Shown: piece after piece, positions 1-11,040 of the stretch
How the letters are laid out: the number at the start of each line of letters is the position of its first letter
Position numbering within the stretch: position 1 is the stretch's first letter
From: Agrostemma githago
Lineage: Eukaryota > Streptophyta > Magnoliopsida > Caryophyllales > Caryophyllaceae
Length of the DNA: 64,000 bases
Assembly (NCBI GenBank): GCA_958450325.1
Contig: OY288245.1
Span: 61,429,441-61,493,440 of the forward strand
Direction of reading: 5' to 3'
Notes under the pieces: generated by a model
Told to the model about the DNA's origin: nothing
Database searches by the model: none
Seen by the model: the letters and a program-made list of their open reading frames with translations, nothing else
Made by a program: the position numbers and the translations under genes

Positions 1-59
1 TTTTTGGTTTTTAAAGGAAAAATGAAAAAGAAAATGAAGAAAAAGGATAGTAGATCTCT

Positions 60-96
60 CCCCCACAATAAAATTGTGCATTGTCCTCAATGCACG
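60..96 (-). other. Athila 3' region motif (GAGGACAATGC ... TGTGGGGG)
   Basis: On the minus strand the sequence reads TGAGGACAATGCA followed about 10 bases later by TGTGGGGG. The same arrangement is at 41088-41120 in E2. Plant Athila-like elements commonly carry it downstream of their coding region. It resembles a purine-rich tract, but in E2 the LTR-adjacent tract is a separate second copy, so this one is probably internal. Confidence 0.6.
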
Positions 97-150
97 AATA
101 GGAGAAGAATCGAAAAAGAAAAAGAACGGAAAATCTTTTTGAATTTTTAT

Positions 151-295
151 GATTTTTCAAATCTTTTTGGATTGTTGATGATTTTTCAAATGTTTTTGGA
201 TTTTTGATGATTTTTCAAATGTTTTTGGATTTTTGATGATTTTTCAAATGTTTTTGGATTTTTGATGAATTTTCAAATGTTTTTGGATTTTTGAA
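151..295. repeat. Five tandem copies of a 29-bp AT-rich unit
   Basis: The unit begins GATTTTTCAAATG and is repeated at 151, 180, 209, 238 and 267, with few mismatches. It sits in the 3' non-coding part of E1. Confidence 0.85.
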
Positions 296-296
296 A

Positions 297-874
297 AATT
301 AAGGGAATAAAAAGAAAAGAAATGAAAACGGAGATAAAGAAAGTATAAAATAAAGAAAATGAAGTGGCGGGCCTAGGTGTAATCACATCACCTAGACCCT
401 AGCCAAAGAGAAAAATCAAAAAATAAGAAAAGAAAACAAAATGAAAAATGAAAAAGAAAAGGAAAAAAAAGAAAACTCGATAAGTGGAGAAAGGGCGTAG
501 GTGTAATCACGTTACCTCGCCCGGATTCTGCACAAATCGGGAAAATCAAAAGAAAAAGAAAATTTTGGATTTTTCAAATGGCCTTGGTGCGATCAAATCA
601 TCTAAGGCCGGGAGCAACAATCAGGTCCTTCTTCTCTAAGGCACCTGCAATAAACCTCACGTGTGTAACGACCCAAGTAGGGGCATGGAGGGGCTGACAA
701 TTCACCAAACCAACAAAAATACCAAATACAAATCAACCAACAACCACAATTACCAAATGCCAAAAATTGGCACTACAAGGACTGACAGAAATTACTGAGA
801 CAAGAGAACAGACTATTGACGACTGACAACCGACATCTAACACCCCCACACTAACACCGACGACACTCGACCAC
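297..874 (-). other. E1 3' non-coding region, A-rich
   Basis: No ORF is supported. The stretch is dominated by AAAGAAAA-type low complexity, with islands such as GGCCTAGGTGTAATCACATCACC. Their complement resembles 40880-41000 in E2 (CTAGGTGACTTGATTACACC). The shared islands mark this as the common 3' region of the two Athila-like families. Confidence 0.6.
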
Positions 875-2634
875 TCACATAGGACCTGGGGGACGAGGTG
901 GTGGGTAGTAAGACCCTGGCGGAGGTATACCGAAAAATCGATCAAAATAGTGTTGTTGCTGTAGCAACAACCTCTGGTTCTCCTCCGCCGCCAACCTCGC
1001 TGCTTGGGCATCCCTAACAGCGTCCCTAGCCATCTCAAAAATGGTCCGGGCGTACTCAAAACCATCCCTAGAGTATGCGTACGAGCCATGCGCATTATCG
1101 CGCGCATCTCGGGCCACATTGTAGGCATCCTGGGCTAGGTTCAGTGAGGTGGTCGAGTTCTCCCAAGTCTGACGTGATTGGTTATAGACTTTCCCCCATT
1201 GGTTGTAAAAGTCCTCTGATCCAAAGAACGAAGAGTGTCGTGGAGGACTCATGTTAATGTCCTTCTGAAAACCAGGGGTAGACTGGGTGAACGTGGAGTG
1301 TCTGTGTGGTTCAAAGTCTGAGAAGTTGGGGGTGAAAAATTGCGAGGTCTGGGGTTCGGGTTGGTGGGAGGAAGAGGGTCCGTGTGATGATGATGGTAAT
1401 GTTCTATGACCCTCATCCCGAGAGGTTTCAACCTCTGGTTCTTCCTCCGACACGTCTACAACCTCTATATCATCGTAGCCAAAATCTAAAGGTCCCTCGG
1501 GGTATTCGGTCTGATAAAACTTACCACGGGTGTGACCCCGAATGTACTCCCCGGACCTCTTCTGCATGCCGAAGTTCTCTTCAATATCTAGCCTAACCCA
1601 TTCGGGATTAGGCATTGCATAGCTCGTAGCTCAATAATCTTATACAAAAATAAACTGTCATAATCCCCTTTCTGGGGCCACACAAGGAAAGGACAATAAA
1701 CCTCATCTATATAATTCCCGCCCCCGCAACTGGTGTCAAATCGCTAAAATCAACGCCTAAGGCTTTAGCTAGCATCGTTACAACCCCGCCACAAGAAATT
1801 CTCTTGCGGCCGCCCTTCGCAATCTGGGCGAAGTGAGTAACTAAGGCCTCATACATGTCGATCGACGGGCCTCTCTCCAAAACCGCATCCTCCAACAGCT
1901 ACACAGCTATAACACTTGCTTGACAAGAATGAATTAGCTATAATACGCGCCACATACCGGAGGATAGGGTTTCGAACAGAAAAAGAACGCATCTTCCCTC
2001 CCTTAAAGGTCTTTTGGCGGGCAATTTTAAACCAAAATCGATCACGGGCGAATTTGTCGTCCCGGCTCTGCCCCGCCCTAGGCCTTCCAAGGACAGAAGA
2101 AGGTAAACCAAGCAATGCACCAAAATCCCTCAAATTGAGGATGTATAGAGTTTCTCGCAGCTGAAAAGTAAAAGTGGTATTATCGTCACCACTCAACTCA
2201 AAAGTTGTGAAAAACTCACACGTCAACATTTGAAAAGTATCCTCCTCGGAGGCATAAAATTTTATGAGACCAAGGTTTTGGCATATTGCTCGTACCTGCG
2301 TTTCTATACCCATACGAACAAGTACATCTCGAGCCGCCAAACGAGTTGGCTCGAGACGACAGACCCATAATTTCTTACATTTATCAAGATGGGCTTTCTT
2401 AGCGAAATAGATACCAGACAGAGGTTCACGGAAATTACGACGAATTTTAGGGTAACGTACCTCGAGTGGAACAGGTTGTTCACTCGGAACGGAGCCTTGC
2501 GTTTGAATGTGTGTCGGGACAGCTTCGTCCCGAGCCTCGGCTGGCTCCTCGGACCTTGAGGATGACGTTGAACCCGAATTGCAGTTAAGCATTGAGGATA
2601 TCCTTTTCCTTGCCATTTGTTTTACCCTCCTCAT
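875..2634 (-). pseudogene. ATHILA-type ORF (putative plant transposon protein), broken
   Basis: The reading runs from ATG 2634 to a stop at 875, about 580 residues, with two frame changes near 1895-1849 and 1706-1615. The N-terminus is basic and Ser-rich (RKRISSMLN, then SSSRSEEP). A globular part follows with EVRYPKIRRNF, GIETQVRAICQNLGL and LRDFGALLGLP, resembling the ATHILA ORF-1 family (PF03078-like) whose function is unknown. The C-terminus is acidic (VVDVSEEEPEVE), then Ser/Pro/Gln-rich, then has Ala/Arg heptad-like repeats (LAQDAYNVARDARDNA), and ends in a proline-rich tail (PPPGSYYPPPRPPG). A homologous copy lies inverted at 8670-10319. The element has no pol, so the late ORF is unusually well kept compared with the lost enzymes. 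The family assignment is from memory of motifs, not a search. Confidence 0.6.
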
Positions 2635-2934
2635 CCTTATTGCTTGAAGTTGATGATTATGTGTTGACGGTCTCGGTTTGGGGTTTGTCGGAATTGGGAC
2701 GATTTCTCAAAACAAACTCCAAGAAGATGGTAGGAATGTGATAGGGATGAGAAATATATAATTGGATTGAATTTTGGTGAAGAAATGGAGGGATTAGAGG
2801 TGGTTTAAGGTGGTGAATTTGGGGTTTGTTTGGGGTTTTTAGGGTTCGGTTGAGGAGTGAGAGAGAGAGGGAGAGGCGAAAGGTGAATTATGAGGATGGG
2901 TAAGGGGTTTGGCTGGGTATATGACGCGGGGTGT
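2635..2934 (-). promoter_or_regulatory. Leader of the ATHILA-type ORF, pyrimidine-rich
   Basis: On the minus strand this begins CCCCGCGTCATATACCC and continues through a CT-rich, ATG-poor stretch to the ORF start. The plus-strand copy at 8381-8669 has the same plan: CCCCGCGTCA, then CT-rich DNA, then ATG. I infer a separate promoter for the late ORF; no strong TATA box is seen. Confidence 0.4.
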
Positions 2935-2939
2935 TATTT

Positions 2940-3267
2940 AGCCCGGTGGTCACCATCGGGCGAAATTTCACCTGACGGTCTTCGGGCCGTCTTTCGTCAT
3001 TTCCGCGCAATTTCACCACCGGGCGAAATTTCGCCCGGTGAGATTTAACCGGGTGAAATTTCACCCGGTCGGATTTTCGTCAAATTCCAAGTCGCAAAAT
3101 ATTTTTACTGTAGGGCGAAATTTCGCCCGATGAGATTCCACCGGGGGAAGTTTTGCCTGACGGATTTTCCGTCAATTCCTTAAGTTCGAGCATAGTTGCC
3201 GTCGGGTGAAGTTTCACCCGACGGACCTTGGGCCACAATTCCACCGGGCGAAATGTTGCCCGGTGAG
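2940..3267. repeat. Internal palindrome array, GGGYGAAATTTCRCCC type
   Basis: At least six palindromes lie here. The best is a perfect 24-bp palindrome at 3017-3040 with half-site CACCGGGCGAAA. Others are at 3047-3070, 3109-3132, 3199-3224 (12-bp arms CCGTCGGGTGAA around a 2-base centre) and 3241-3267. GGGTG in a left arm goes with CACCC in the right arm, and GGGCG with CGCCC. The array lies directly upstream of the late-ORF leader, read on the minus strand. Confidence 0.9.
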
Positions 3268-3270
3268 ATC

Positions 3271-3591
3271 CTCTACTCCAAATAAGCCCCTTGCTGCGAA
3301 AAATTTTCTTTGACTTGGTCCAAACATCCTTAGTTCCTCGATAATATCAATCCTCTCGGTCCATGTAATAGTAACACAGAAGAAAACTCTTGTAATCATT
3401 TGTAGCGCAACCCAAAAATACCATAAGAAATCTTCACGGTTCCTGTAGATACCATAAAGAAAACAAACTCCCAAGAGGAAAAATCTAAAAGCTATTGTTC
3501 AAGGAAAAATAAAAAGAGATAAGAATATACAAGTATTTACAAAGGTGGTTATTATGGACACCACCAAATCGAATTAATTTTTTTTTTGAGT
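3271..3591 (-). other. Non-coding spacer between protease and late ORF
   Basis: This is where pol would be expected. I see no RT, RNase H or integrase motif in any frame. The sequence is AT-rich and unique within the window. Confidence 0.5.
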
Positions 3592-4349
3592 TTAATCGGG
3601 GTTGCTTGAAAAGCAACCTGGAGGGTCTTGTTCATTAATTTCGGATTCAATATTGTTGATCTTGAGCTTTTTTCTGAATTCCGGCGAGCCTAAAAGTCGT
3701 GCTACCTCGGGAAGCATTACAAACTCGTCGGGAATGTCTTCTTCGGAGGTAGACCCAAGTATAAATAGGGCACCGTCGTCTTCTTCATTATTATAGTCAA
3801 GATCTTCGGTAGATGGTTCTTCATTAGATGGAAATTCTACCATTTGATTCCAAAACTCCATATTAGGAGGATCTTCAGGAAGGAATGCGGGAAGAACAAA
3901 TTGAACCGTATCATTAGCATCATTGAAAGATAGTCGCCCTCGCTTTACATCTATGATCACTCCACCGGTAGCTAGGAAAGGCCGTCCCAAAAGGATAGGA
4001 TTCCGCTCCTCAATTGGCATGTCGAGAATGACGAAGTCGGTGGGTATATATAAATTCCCCACATTAACCATGAGGTTGCGGGATAGTCCATAGGGTTCCT
4101 TTGTTGTTCCGTCGGTCATTTGTACATTAAGGGAAAGTAGTCCAAGTCCTTGATATAAATAGTACGAGCGATGGCTAATGGCATTAAACTAATGTCGGCG
4201 CCAAGGTCACACAAGGCTCGGTCTATCAAAACATGGTCGATGGAGCATGGTATAGCAAAGCTACCCGGATCACCTAACTTGATGGGAATTGTTACTTTTG
4301 GTGTAGTTCTTGGAGAAGTGAGAGCTCTTTCCCTCTCGGTGGGTTTCAA
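3592..4349 (-). pseudogene. E1 retropepsin-like aspartic protease, frameshifted
   Basis: The minus-strand reading has the active-site region LCDLGADISLMPL, typical of Athila proteases, in which DLGA takes the place of the usual D-S/T-G-A. It is preceded by KLGDPGSFAIPC. A frame change near 4119 follows, then TDFVILDMPIEERNPILLGRPFLATGGVIID, the second conserved strand with LLGRPFL. The tail is acidic (EEDDGALFILG) and ends with CFSSNPD. The protease would process the Gag polyprotein of virus-like particles. No RT follows the stop at 3592. Confidence 0.75.
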
Positions 4350-4438
4350 AATGATGTCTCGAATATATTAGGATAGGGAGGGCATGAAAGGGCTTGTATC
4401 AAATCTATCAATGGTCTCGATAAGATCGGTGAAGGTTA

Positions 4439-6086
4439 TCATGCCCAAATCTTGGTTTTGAATGGGATTGGTGACTTGTCATTCAAGGGTGGTACTTCAA
4501 TCCTAGAGATTAGATTTGTGTCCTCTATTGAAATTTGTTCAATCACATATGTAAGGTCTCCTACGAGATACTTAGATGGATCTCTTCTTGGTGTTTCGGT
4601 TACATCCTTAACCACTTTCTCATCGAATTCATTGATTGAGGGATGAGATGCAAGAGTTTGTGGGTAAAAGGGTTTCACCGGTTTCTTTTTGCTCATTACC
4701 TTAATGGCATTCACGGATGCTTGATTGAAAGAATTGGTCGGCTCTTGAGAAGAGCGAGCTTGCGATGCGGAACGTGCCTCTAGAGCTTCAAGTCTAGCTC
4801 AATTTGACGCATTTTCTTTCAATAGAAAATTGATTGTTTGTTGAATGTCATATAAAGGTTGGGGGTTACCTTGAAAGTGTCTTGGAGGACCTTGATTGTA
4901 TGGAGGATAGGTTCCAAAAGGAGGACCATAGCTTGGTCGAGGTGGTCCTTGAGAATAAAAATAGCCTTGATTGAATTGATTTGCATGAGGAGGTCTCGGT
5001 TGATAATGGAACTCATATGAATTGGGATAAGCCCTTTGATTGGGGGCTCTTGGATTGCATGTTCTTGAAAAGGACGTGATCCTTGAGTCGGCATAGAATG
5101 AAATCCGGTTCCCAATTTAGGATTATTCATTCGTGATTCTTCATATGTTCCTTAAGTGTTGGCTTGATAAACATTCTCCTTTGTCATACACAAATCGGAG
5201 TCCTGGTCATATCTTCCGCAATGATCACACGGAATCTCAATGCGATACAATTTAGGTGGTGAAGTAGATGATCGTCTTGGTGAATTCACCCTTCTCGGTG
5301 GAGTCGATCTTTTTGGAGATGTTCTAGTCTTGGGTGGAGAATTGGCTCTAGCAACATACACTTCAAATTGCTTGACCAACTCCTCGACTCTAGCTTCAAG
5401 ATCGGTTCTCCTCTCGGTTGACGATGTTGATTCACCTCTTAGCTCTCCATGTTGATCATTTTTGGAATATTCATCATTCTTGGCTATCCTTTCAATGAGT
5501 GTCGTAGATTCGACTTCATTAAGCGAAAAGAAATCTCTTTTGCCGCCACATTGACATTATCTTTGGCATTATCCAATAAAGAGTGGAAGAAAATGTGGAG
5601 TAGAAGCCAATTAGGGATGCCGTGGTGCGGGCATTTCCTTTGCAAGATTAGGAATCTTTCCCAAGCCTCATTTATACTCTCATTGTCACCTTGTCGGAAG
5701 GTTTGAATCTCCATTCGATATTGATTGGTCTTGGAAGGAGGATAGTATTTTTCTAGAAATGCATTGGCTAATTGATCCCAAGTTTGAAAGGTATCATCGT
5801 GGTGGCTTTGTAGCCATCTCCTAGCATCATCACAAAGGGTTTTGGGGAACAAAAGCCTATGGAATTGACATGAAGTAAGTCCATTCAATTTCACTCCAAC
5901 TAGCTTCTCTTTAAACGTCGCCATGTGTTCTAGAGCATCTTCTTGTGGAAGCCCATGATAAGTGTCTTGTTGGACTATGACAATTAAAGAAGTCTTGAGC
6001 TCAAAATTATCGGGTATGGTTCCATATGCGACGGGAGAAGAAGTTTGTTCATTGGTGGGTTGGGAATGAGATCTCAAAGTAGGCAT
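4439..6086 (-). pseudogene. E1 gag (capsid/nucleocapsid), several frame breaks
   Basis: I chose ATG 6086 (MPTLRSHSQ) because it is the first start after the PBS that opens the gag reading; the frame is also open upstream but unlike gag. About 50-190 residues in is a Retrotrans_gag core (PF03732-like) with ALEHMATFKEKL, DDARRWLQSH, WDQLANAFLEKYYPP and ESINEAWERF. The frame stops at 5484. Further pieces follow at 5379-5152 (basic, with a half zinc-knuckle-like PCDHCGRYDQDSDLC), 5130-4819 and 4714-4439 (linker to protease). Gag would form the particle and bind the RNA. The number of breaks means this copy cannot make full Gag. Confidence 0.75.
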
Positions 6087-6394
6087 GTTTGTTTGTAGAG
6101 GTGATTTTTGAAGGGAGAAGAGGGAAGGAAATTTTGTAGAAGTTTTGAGAATGTTGGATAGGTGATAAGTTGATGTAAGATATGGATGAGGTTTCACTTT
6201 GGTTGATTTGAGGTCCGAAATAATAATATCGCCTCGCTTGCACCGGTATGGAATAAGCAATGCCAAATATAAATGCTTCTGAACACAACTCAATTCAAAG
6301 ATGAGACTCCTAGCACCGACCGGTACTAGGGTAGAAGGGAAACTAAAACAATTAACCAAACACAATAAACTAAAACTCGACTAATTGATCACCG

Positions 6395-6412
6395 TCCCCG
6401 GCAACGGCGCCA
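6395..6412 (-). other. E1 primer binding site, tRNA-Asp type
   Basis: The minus strand reads TGGCGCCGTTGCCGGGGA, 18 bases matching the 3' end expected for plant tRNA-Asp plus CCA. It lies 3 bases after the LTR end at 6416. The identical 18-mer is in E2 at 38073-38090. Confidence 0.9.
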
Positions 6413-7507
6413 TTTTGACGCGCGGGCGTCGCGAACCGCACAATCAAACAATATTTATAATCACCGACTAACCTAACTAATGCGATAGTGGTAGGTCGGG
6501 ATCGATCCTCAGGGACGGTCTAGGCAAAATCGGTCAAGTCAAAGTTTTGGTTGCGTTTGGAATTGAGATGGGGGTTTTGGGATGAGAGGTGTTGAACTAA
6601 AGCTAGCGAGCTACACAACTAAAGATAGGGATAATAATGGGAAAGGTGTTGGGGAGAGTCGGGATTCGGAAATGGGGTCTAAGAGTCTCGGGATCGACTT
6701 TTAGTTACAACGTTGAAAAGGGAGAGTGCCACCTTTCGGTTTCTTCACCCAACCCACCTATACCCGCTTTCGCGGCGAAAGGGTAAGTCTCAAGTTAAGA
6801 TAATTTCTACCACGAGTTTCCCCATATTGATAGAAATGAGTCAAGGTCAATCTAGCTGCAGTCTAGGTCAACAAAGACACAAAAACCTTAAACTTGATAA
6901 ATCAACAAGTAAACAACCCACCAACATCCCTTAATTCAAATAATCCAAATCCTCATCCCTAAATTCCCCAACAAGAAAATCTACTCACTAATCATGATGA
7001 ATAACAACCAAACATTAACTAAGGAGAAAATAACTAAAGCATGCATAATAACTATACTAACAATTTATACTAAAGAGAGAATAAACTAACACACAAACTA
7101 AAGAGCAACTAACAAAGGAGAGAGAAAAACATAAACTAACTAATGGAGAAAGGGAGAGGAAAGAAACTACCAATTATGGAGAAGACTAAGGAGGAAGATG
7201 AAGATTAACATAAAAGATTGAATCTTCAAGAAATAATACAAGAATATTGTCACATAAACCCTTGCAAAACCCTTAAATCTTCAATATAAAAACACAATCT
7301 TCAACAAAGATGGAAGCTTGATTGAGAACTGTTGAGTAGAATTATACTAATACTAAGATCTACTAATTGTTTATGGAGAATTTTTACTAAGGAGTTTACT
7401 ACAAATTACTACTACTCTAGAAATCCTCTACACTACTACTACTACTCCTAAGAGGCTCACTTAAGGCACATTCAAGGCTCAAGAGTGGCACAAAACCCTA
7501 GGTTAAG

Positions 7508-7515
7508 TATATATA
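7508..7515 (-). promoter_or_regulatory. TATA box of the E1 LTR
   Basis: TATATATA in the context ACTACTATATATACTTAACC on the minus strand, followed downstream by CCCTAGGGTTTTG-like leader sequence. The palindrome array starts about 85 bp upstream of it. Confidence 0.65.
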
Positions 7516-7599
7516 GTAGTCTTAATGGATCACACAAACTTAAGGCCCATAATTCAATTCCTCTTCTTTAAGCTAGACTTTCACCCTTTGCATCTTCAT

Positions 7600-7790
7600 G
7601 GGGTGAAATTTCGCCCCGCAGCTTGACGAAATAATCCCACCGGGTGAAATTTCACCCGGTGAGATTTCTTTCACGATTTGCGATTTTGGCTCGTTTTCTC
7701 CATCGGATGAAATTTCACCCGGTGGGCGAGTGTCATGAAAATCTTCGGGGAGGTGGAAAATGTCGTCGGGCGAAACTTCGCCCGGTGGTC
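7600..7790. repeat. Palindrome array upstream of the E1 LTR TATA box
   Basis: Four or more palindromes. 7600-7617 has arms GGGGTGAAA/TTTCGCCCC with one mismatch. 7638-7661 is a perfect 24-bp palindrome with half-site CACCGGGTGAAA. One near 7702 has CATCGGATGAAA and TTTCACCCGGTG. One near 7766 has GGGCGAA and TTCGCCC around AC. These are the same motif family as 2940-3267 and 8094-8390. Confidence 0.9.
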
Positions 7791-8093
7791 TTCCGCCTCT
7801 TTTCCGGTCTCTTTCTTTGTCGATCAATTGGATTACTTGAACTTTGAGTTGTGTGCTTTTCTTTTCGGATTGTATCTCTCTCTTTTATGCTCATGGAAGC
7901 TCGGATACGTTTTTGGTCGAAAATCCTATCAAAATAGACAGAAAACTACGAAAAACACGTAAAATGCAAAAGAGAGACACTAATGCGAGAATTACGCAAA
8001 ATACGGCGATAATCGCACACAAGTCTCGCAAAACGGAGGAAAACCGGGTCTAAATGGGAGGAAAAACGGTCCAAATTTGACACACAACAAGAG

Positions 8094-8390
8094 CGTCGGG
8101 TGAAATTTCACCCGATGGCAATTGGACTGGAAGAAGCTAGAGCTGAAGAAAAATCCGTCGGGTGAAACTTCACCGGATGAAATCTCATCGGGCGAAACTT
8201 CGCCTGACGGTAAAATCGTATGAAACTCATAATTGACGGAAGTCCGTCGGGTGAAACTTCACCCGATGGATTCTCATCGGGCGAAACTTCGTCCGACGGT
8301 AAAATGCGCTGAATTGAAAATTTTTGGACAAAAGTCCTTCGGGTGAACTTTCACCCGATGGAGGTCCACCCGGTGAAATCTCACCCCGCG
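8094..8390. repeat. Palindrome array upstream of the plus-strand ATHILA-type ORF
   Basis: About seven sites of the form CGTCGGGTGAAA-TTTCACCCGATGG, CGTCGGGTGAAACTTCACC and CATCGGGCGAAACTTCGCC, spaced irregularly. The array precedes the leader of the 8670 ORF, in the same order as on the minus strand at 2940-3267. Confidence 0.85.
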
Positions 8391-8669
8391 TCAATTACCA
8401 CCCCAAACCACCCCCAATTCCTCATTATTTCATCATCTTCATCTCTCTCCTCAGCAAAAAACCTCAAAAATCCTAAAAATCCCCAAATTCCACCATCTTT
8501 AAATCCTTCTAATCTTCAAATTCCTTCACCAAAATCAAATTAGATCCCATCCTTTTCATCCTCACCATATTCCTATCAACTTGTAGGAATTATTTTTGAA
8601 GAAATCGATTAAATCCGCTCAACCCCGAACCTTAACTCCATCACAAATCACCATCATCAAGCTTCAATT
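8391..8669 (+). promoter_or_regulatory. Leader of plus-strand ATHILA-type ORF, CT-rich
   Basis: CCCCGCGTCA is followed by a pyrimidine-rich stretch with few G residues. It mirrors 2635-2934 in organisation. No clear TATA box. Confidence 0.35.
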
Positions 8670-10319
8670 ATGAAGGGTTTTAAGCAGACTGCAAGGAAAC
8701 GGTTGTCGTCTGTCTTCAACCGCAGACCGGGTTGTTCATCCTCATCACAGTCTGAGGAGCCTACTACAATGCCAATTCAGGTCCAAGGCTCAATTCCGCG
8801 TGAGCAACCGGTCCTGCTTGAGGTACGTTACCCCTCCATTCGTCGTAATTTTGTCCACTCCGAGTCTTGTGTTCACTTACAAAAAAAGTCGTGTCTTGAT
8901 CGTTTTTAAATTCTGTGGAACTGTCGTTTCGAGCCTACCCGTTGGGCCTCGAGGACCATTCTCGTCTGTATGGGCATAGAAGCGGAGGTCCGAGCAATGT
9001 GCGAAAAGATTGGCCTCAGAAATTTTTATGCCTCAACTGAGGATACATTTAAAAACTTGACCTGTGAGTTTTTCGCAATCTATGAACCGACTGTTAATGG
9101 TGATGACACCACTGTGTCGTTCCAGTTGCGAGAAACTCATCATATCTTATTTCTTGAGGCTTTTCGCGCATTACTTATCGCCGGAAAACCTCGGGCTGGG
9201 CAATCACGAGGAGAAAAACGTGCTCGGGATCGATTCTGGCACAAGATTACCCGCTAGAAATTTTTCCAAGGGGGTAAGATGCGCTCATTCTCGATTCGGA
9301 ACCCCATACTCAAGTACTTGGCACGTATCATAGCCAATTCTTTCCTTTCAAGCTATGACACGCACCGTAACTATAGTGCGACAACCGTACAACTACTTGA
9401 GGATGCGGTTCTGAACCGAAGCCCTTCCATAGATATGTTTGATGCCTTAGCTACCCATTTTTCGCAAATTGCGAAGTGTAACCGCAAGAGGATCTCTTGT
9501 GGTGGTGTGGTGACGATGATAGCTAAGGCATTGGGTCTTGATTTGTGCAGCGAGGCACCAGTCATAGGGGTTGTTAAGCTGATAGACGAGAATTATTGTC
9601 CATTTCTGGTATGGCCTCAGGGCGATTATAACAATTTGTTCTTGTGTAAAATTATTGAATTGAGGGCTATCGCTATGCCTAATCCCGATTGGGTTACGCT
9701 TGAGTTCGAGGAGAACTTCGGCATGCCCAAGAGGTCTGTGGAGTACATTCGGGATCAAACCCATGGTAAGTTCTATCAAGTTAATTACCCTGCAGGACCC
9801 GTGGATTATGGTGATGATGAGGTGGTAGTAGAGGATGTGACGGAGGAGGAACTGGAGGTCGCAACCTTCCGGGATGAGGGTCAGCGTGCTTTACCCTCTT
9901 CATCTCAAGGACCCTCTTCCTCCCGTCAGCCCGAAACTCAGAATACCCAGTTCTTTACCCCTGACTTTACAGACTTTACCCCACACCAACACTCTACCTA
10001 TACCCAGTCGACACCCGAGTTTCAGGAGGACGTTAGTATGAGTCCTCCGAGGCACTCCTCTTTCTTTGGATCTTAGGATTTTTACAATCAATGGGGGGAG
10101 GTCTGTAACTACTCTAGATAGACTTGGAAAAATTCGACCCTTTCACTGAACTTGGCCCAGGATGCCTATATTGTAGCCCGGAATGCGCGTGATACTGCGC
10201 TTCATTCTTATACCTACTCTAGGGATGGTTATGAGTACGCCCGGGACAGTTATGAAATGGCTCGGGACGCCGCGAGGGACGCCCAAGCGGCTAGGTTGGC
10301 GGCGGAGGAGAACTAGTAC
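8670..10319 (+). pseudogene. Second copy of the ATHILA-type ORF, decayed
   Basis: ATG 8670 opens MKGFKQTARKRLSS, and the reading is homologous along its length to the minus-strand ORF at 875-2634. Examples are GIEAEVRAMCEKIGL, TFKNLTCEFFAIYE, GGVVTMIAKALGL, MPNPDWVTLEFEENFGM and SPPRHSSFFGS. Breaks include a stop at 8907, a frame change before 8970, a stop at 9255, the stop at 10074 within the FGSEDFYNQW region, and a TAG at about 10314 where a GAGAACCAG is expected. Similarity ends there, and the proline-rich tail is missing. Divergence from the minus copy is clearly larger than that of the LTR pairs, so this belongs to an older or different subfamily. Its element extends left beneath E1, which seems to have inserted near 8090. 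Confidence 0.6.
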
Positions 10320-10638
10320 GTAAGGAAATGTGAGGTTAAAACAAGTAGTCGCAGCTATACAATAAAAACTATACATCCAAAATCTCATCTATGAATTCCG
10401 ACCACCAACTAGAATTATAACTCAAAAGAGCGTAAGAGAAAATTTTGTCACCCTCCTAATTATAATTAAATTCCAGTTGTAGCATCTCGGCCGTTCCTCG
10501 AAGTGTAAATAGGAAGCATATATATTATTATTTTTCTTTTCTTTTCCTCTTTAATTCCATTTTTTTTTTCTTTTTTTTTCATGCTTCTATTTTTTCCAAT
10601 TTTGGATAGGGGAAGGTGACGAAAATTGCATCAATGAT
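10320..10638. other. Unassigned 320 bp between ATHILA ORF remnant and CACTA end
   Basis: No ORF or RNA gene is supported. There is a T-rich tract at 10525-10600. The sequence just before the CACTA end is GAT, a candidate 3-bp target duplication. Confidence 0.4.
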
Positions 10639-11040
10639 CACTACAAAAAACAGTTGAAATTGCGGTAGAATATTTGCGACGGAATTAAATTTCGACGTAC
10701 ATATGGTGTCTGCGTCGGTTTACGTCAGATTGCCCGACGCAATGAATATTGCGTTGGCCTTTCCGAGGCATTTCGACGTTGATACAGGCGCGGTGATTAA
10801 GCCATTGGCCCCAAAAAGATTGCGTCAGACACACCGCCGTTCTCTAACGCAAAAAAAAAAGACGTGCGTCGGATATGCCGCTGCATAGTCTGTCAACCCC
10901 CGATGCACATAAAGCCTTATAGTTTGTAACCCGACGATATTTAAAAAAAAGTTTGCGACGGATCATGCGACAGATTGTCCGTCGCAAAATTGGATTTGCG
11001 ATGGACCCTGCGACGGATAGTCCGTCGCAATGCATTATTT
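10639..11040 (+). repeat. CACTA terminal and subterminal repeats
   Basis: After the terminal CACTACAAAAAAC come short repeats built on GCGACGGA, CGTCGG and TCCGTCGC, in both orientations: near 10675, 10712, 10735, 10820, 10863, 10958-10985 and 10997-11030. The pair TGCGACGGATAGTCCGTCGCA is close to palindromic. In this superfamily such sites bind the smaller transposition protein. Confidence 0.8.

Larger units (their letters stand above)
1..8089 (-). mobile_element. E1: Athila-like LTR retrotransposon lacking pol (3' end outside window)
   Basis: Reading the minus strand gives, in order, an LTR with a TATA box, a tRNA-Asp-type primer binding site, gag, an aspartic protease, a palindrome array, an ATHILA-type ORF, and an A-rich 3' region with a GAGGACAATGCA...TGTGGGGG motif. 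That order fits the Athila branch of Ty3/gypsy. Reverse transcriptase, RNase H and integrase should lie between the protease and the late ORF, but only about 1 kb of non-coding DNA is there. The element is therefore a deletion derivative or a non-autonomous family. The 3' LTR is left of base 1, so no target-site duplication can be checked. The outer LTR edge at 8089 is inferred from a TGTTGTGTG start on the minus strand and from LTR length compared with E2. Confidence 0.75.
6416..8089 (-). repeat. E1 5' LTR
   Basis: The inner edge (...GCGCGTCA on the minus strand) is fixed by the PBS. The outer edge at 8089 (minus-strand TGTTGTGTGTC) is inferred: the TATA box would then be about 575 bp from the LTR start, against 537 bp in E2, and the length of about 1.67 kb compares with 1.57 kb in E2. 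The sequence 6420-7480 is U5/R: a few short ORFs, AT-rich, with repeated AACTAA motifs. The partner LTR is outside the window. Confidence 0.6.
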
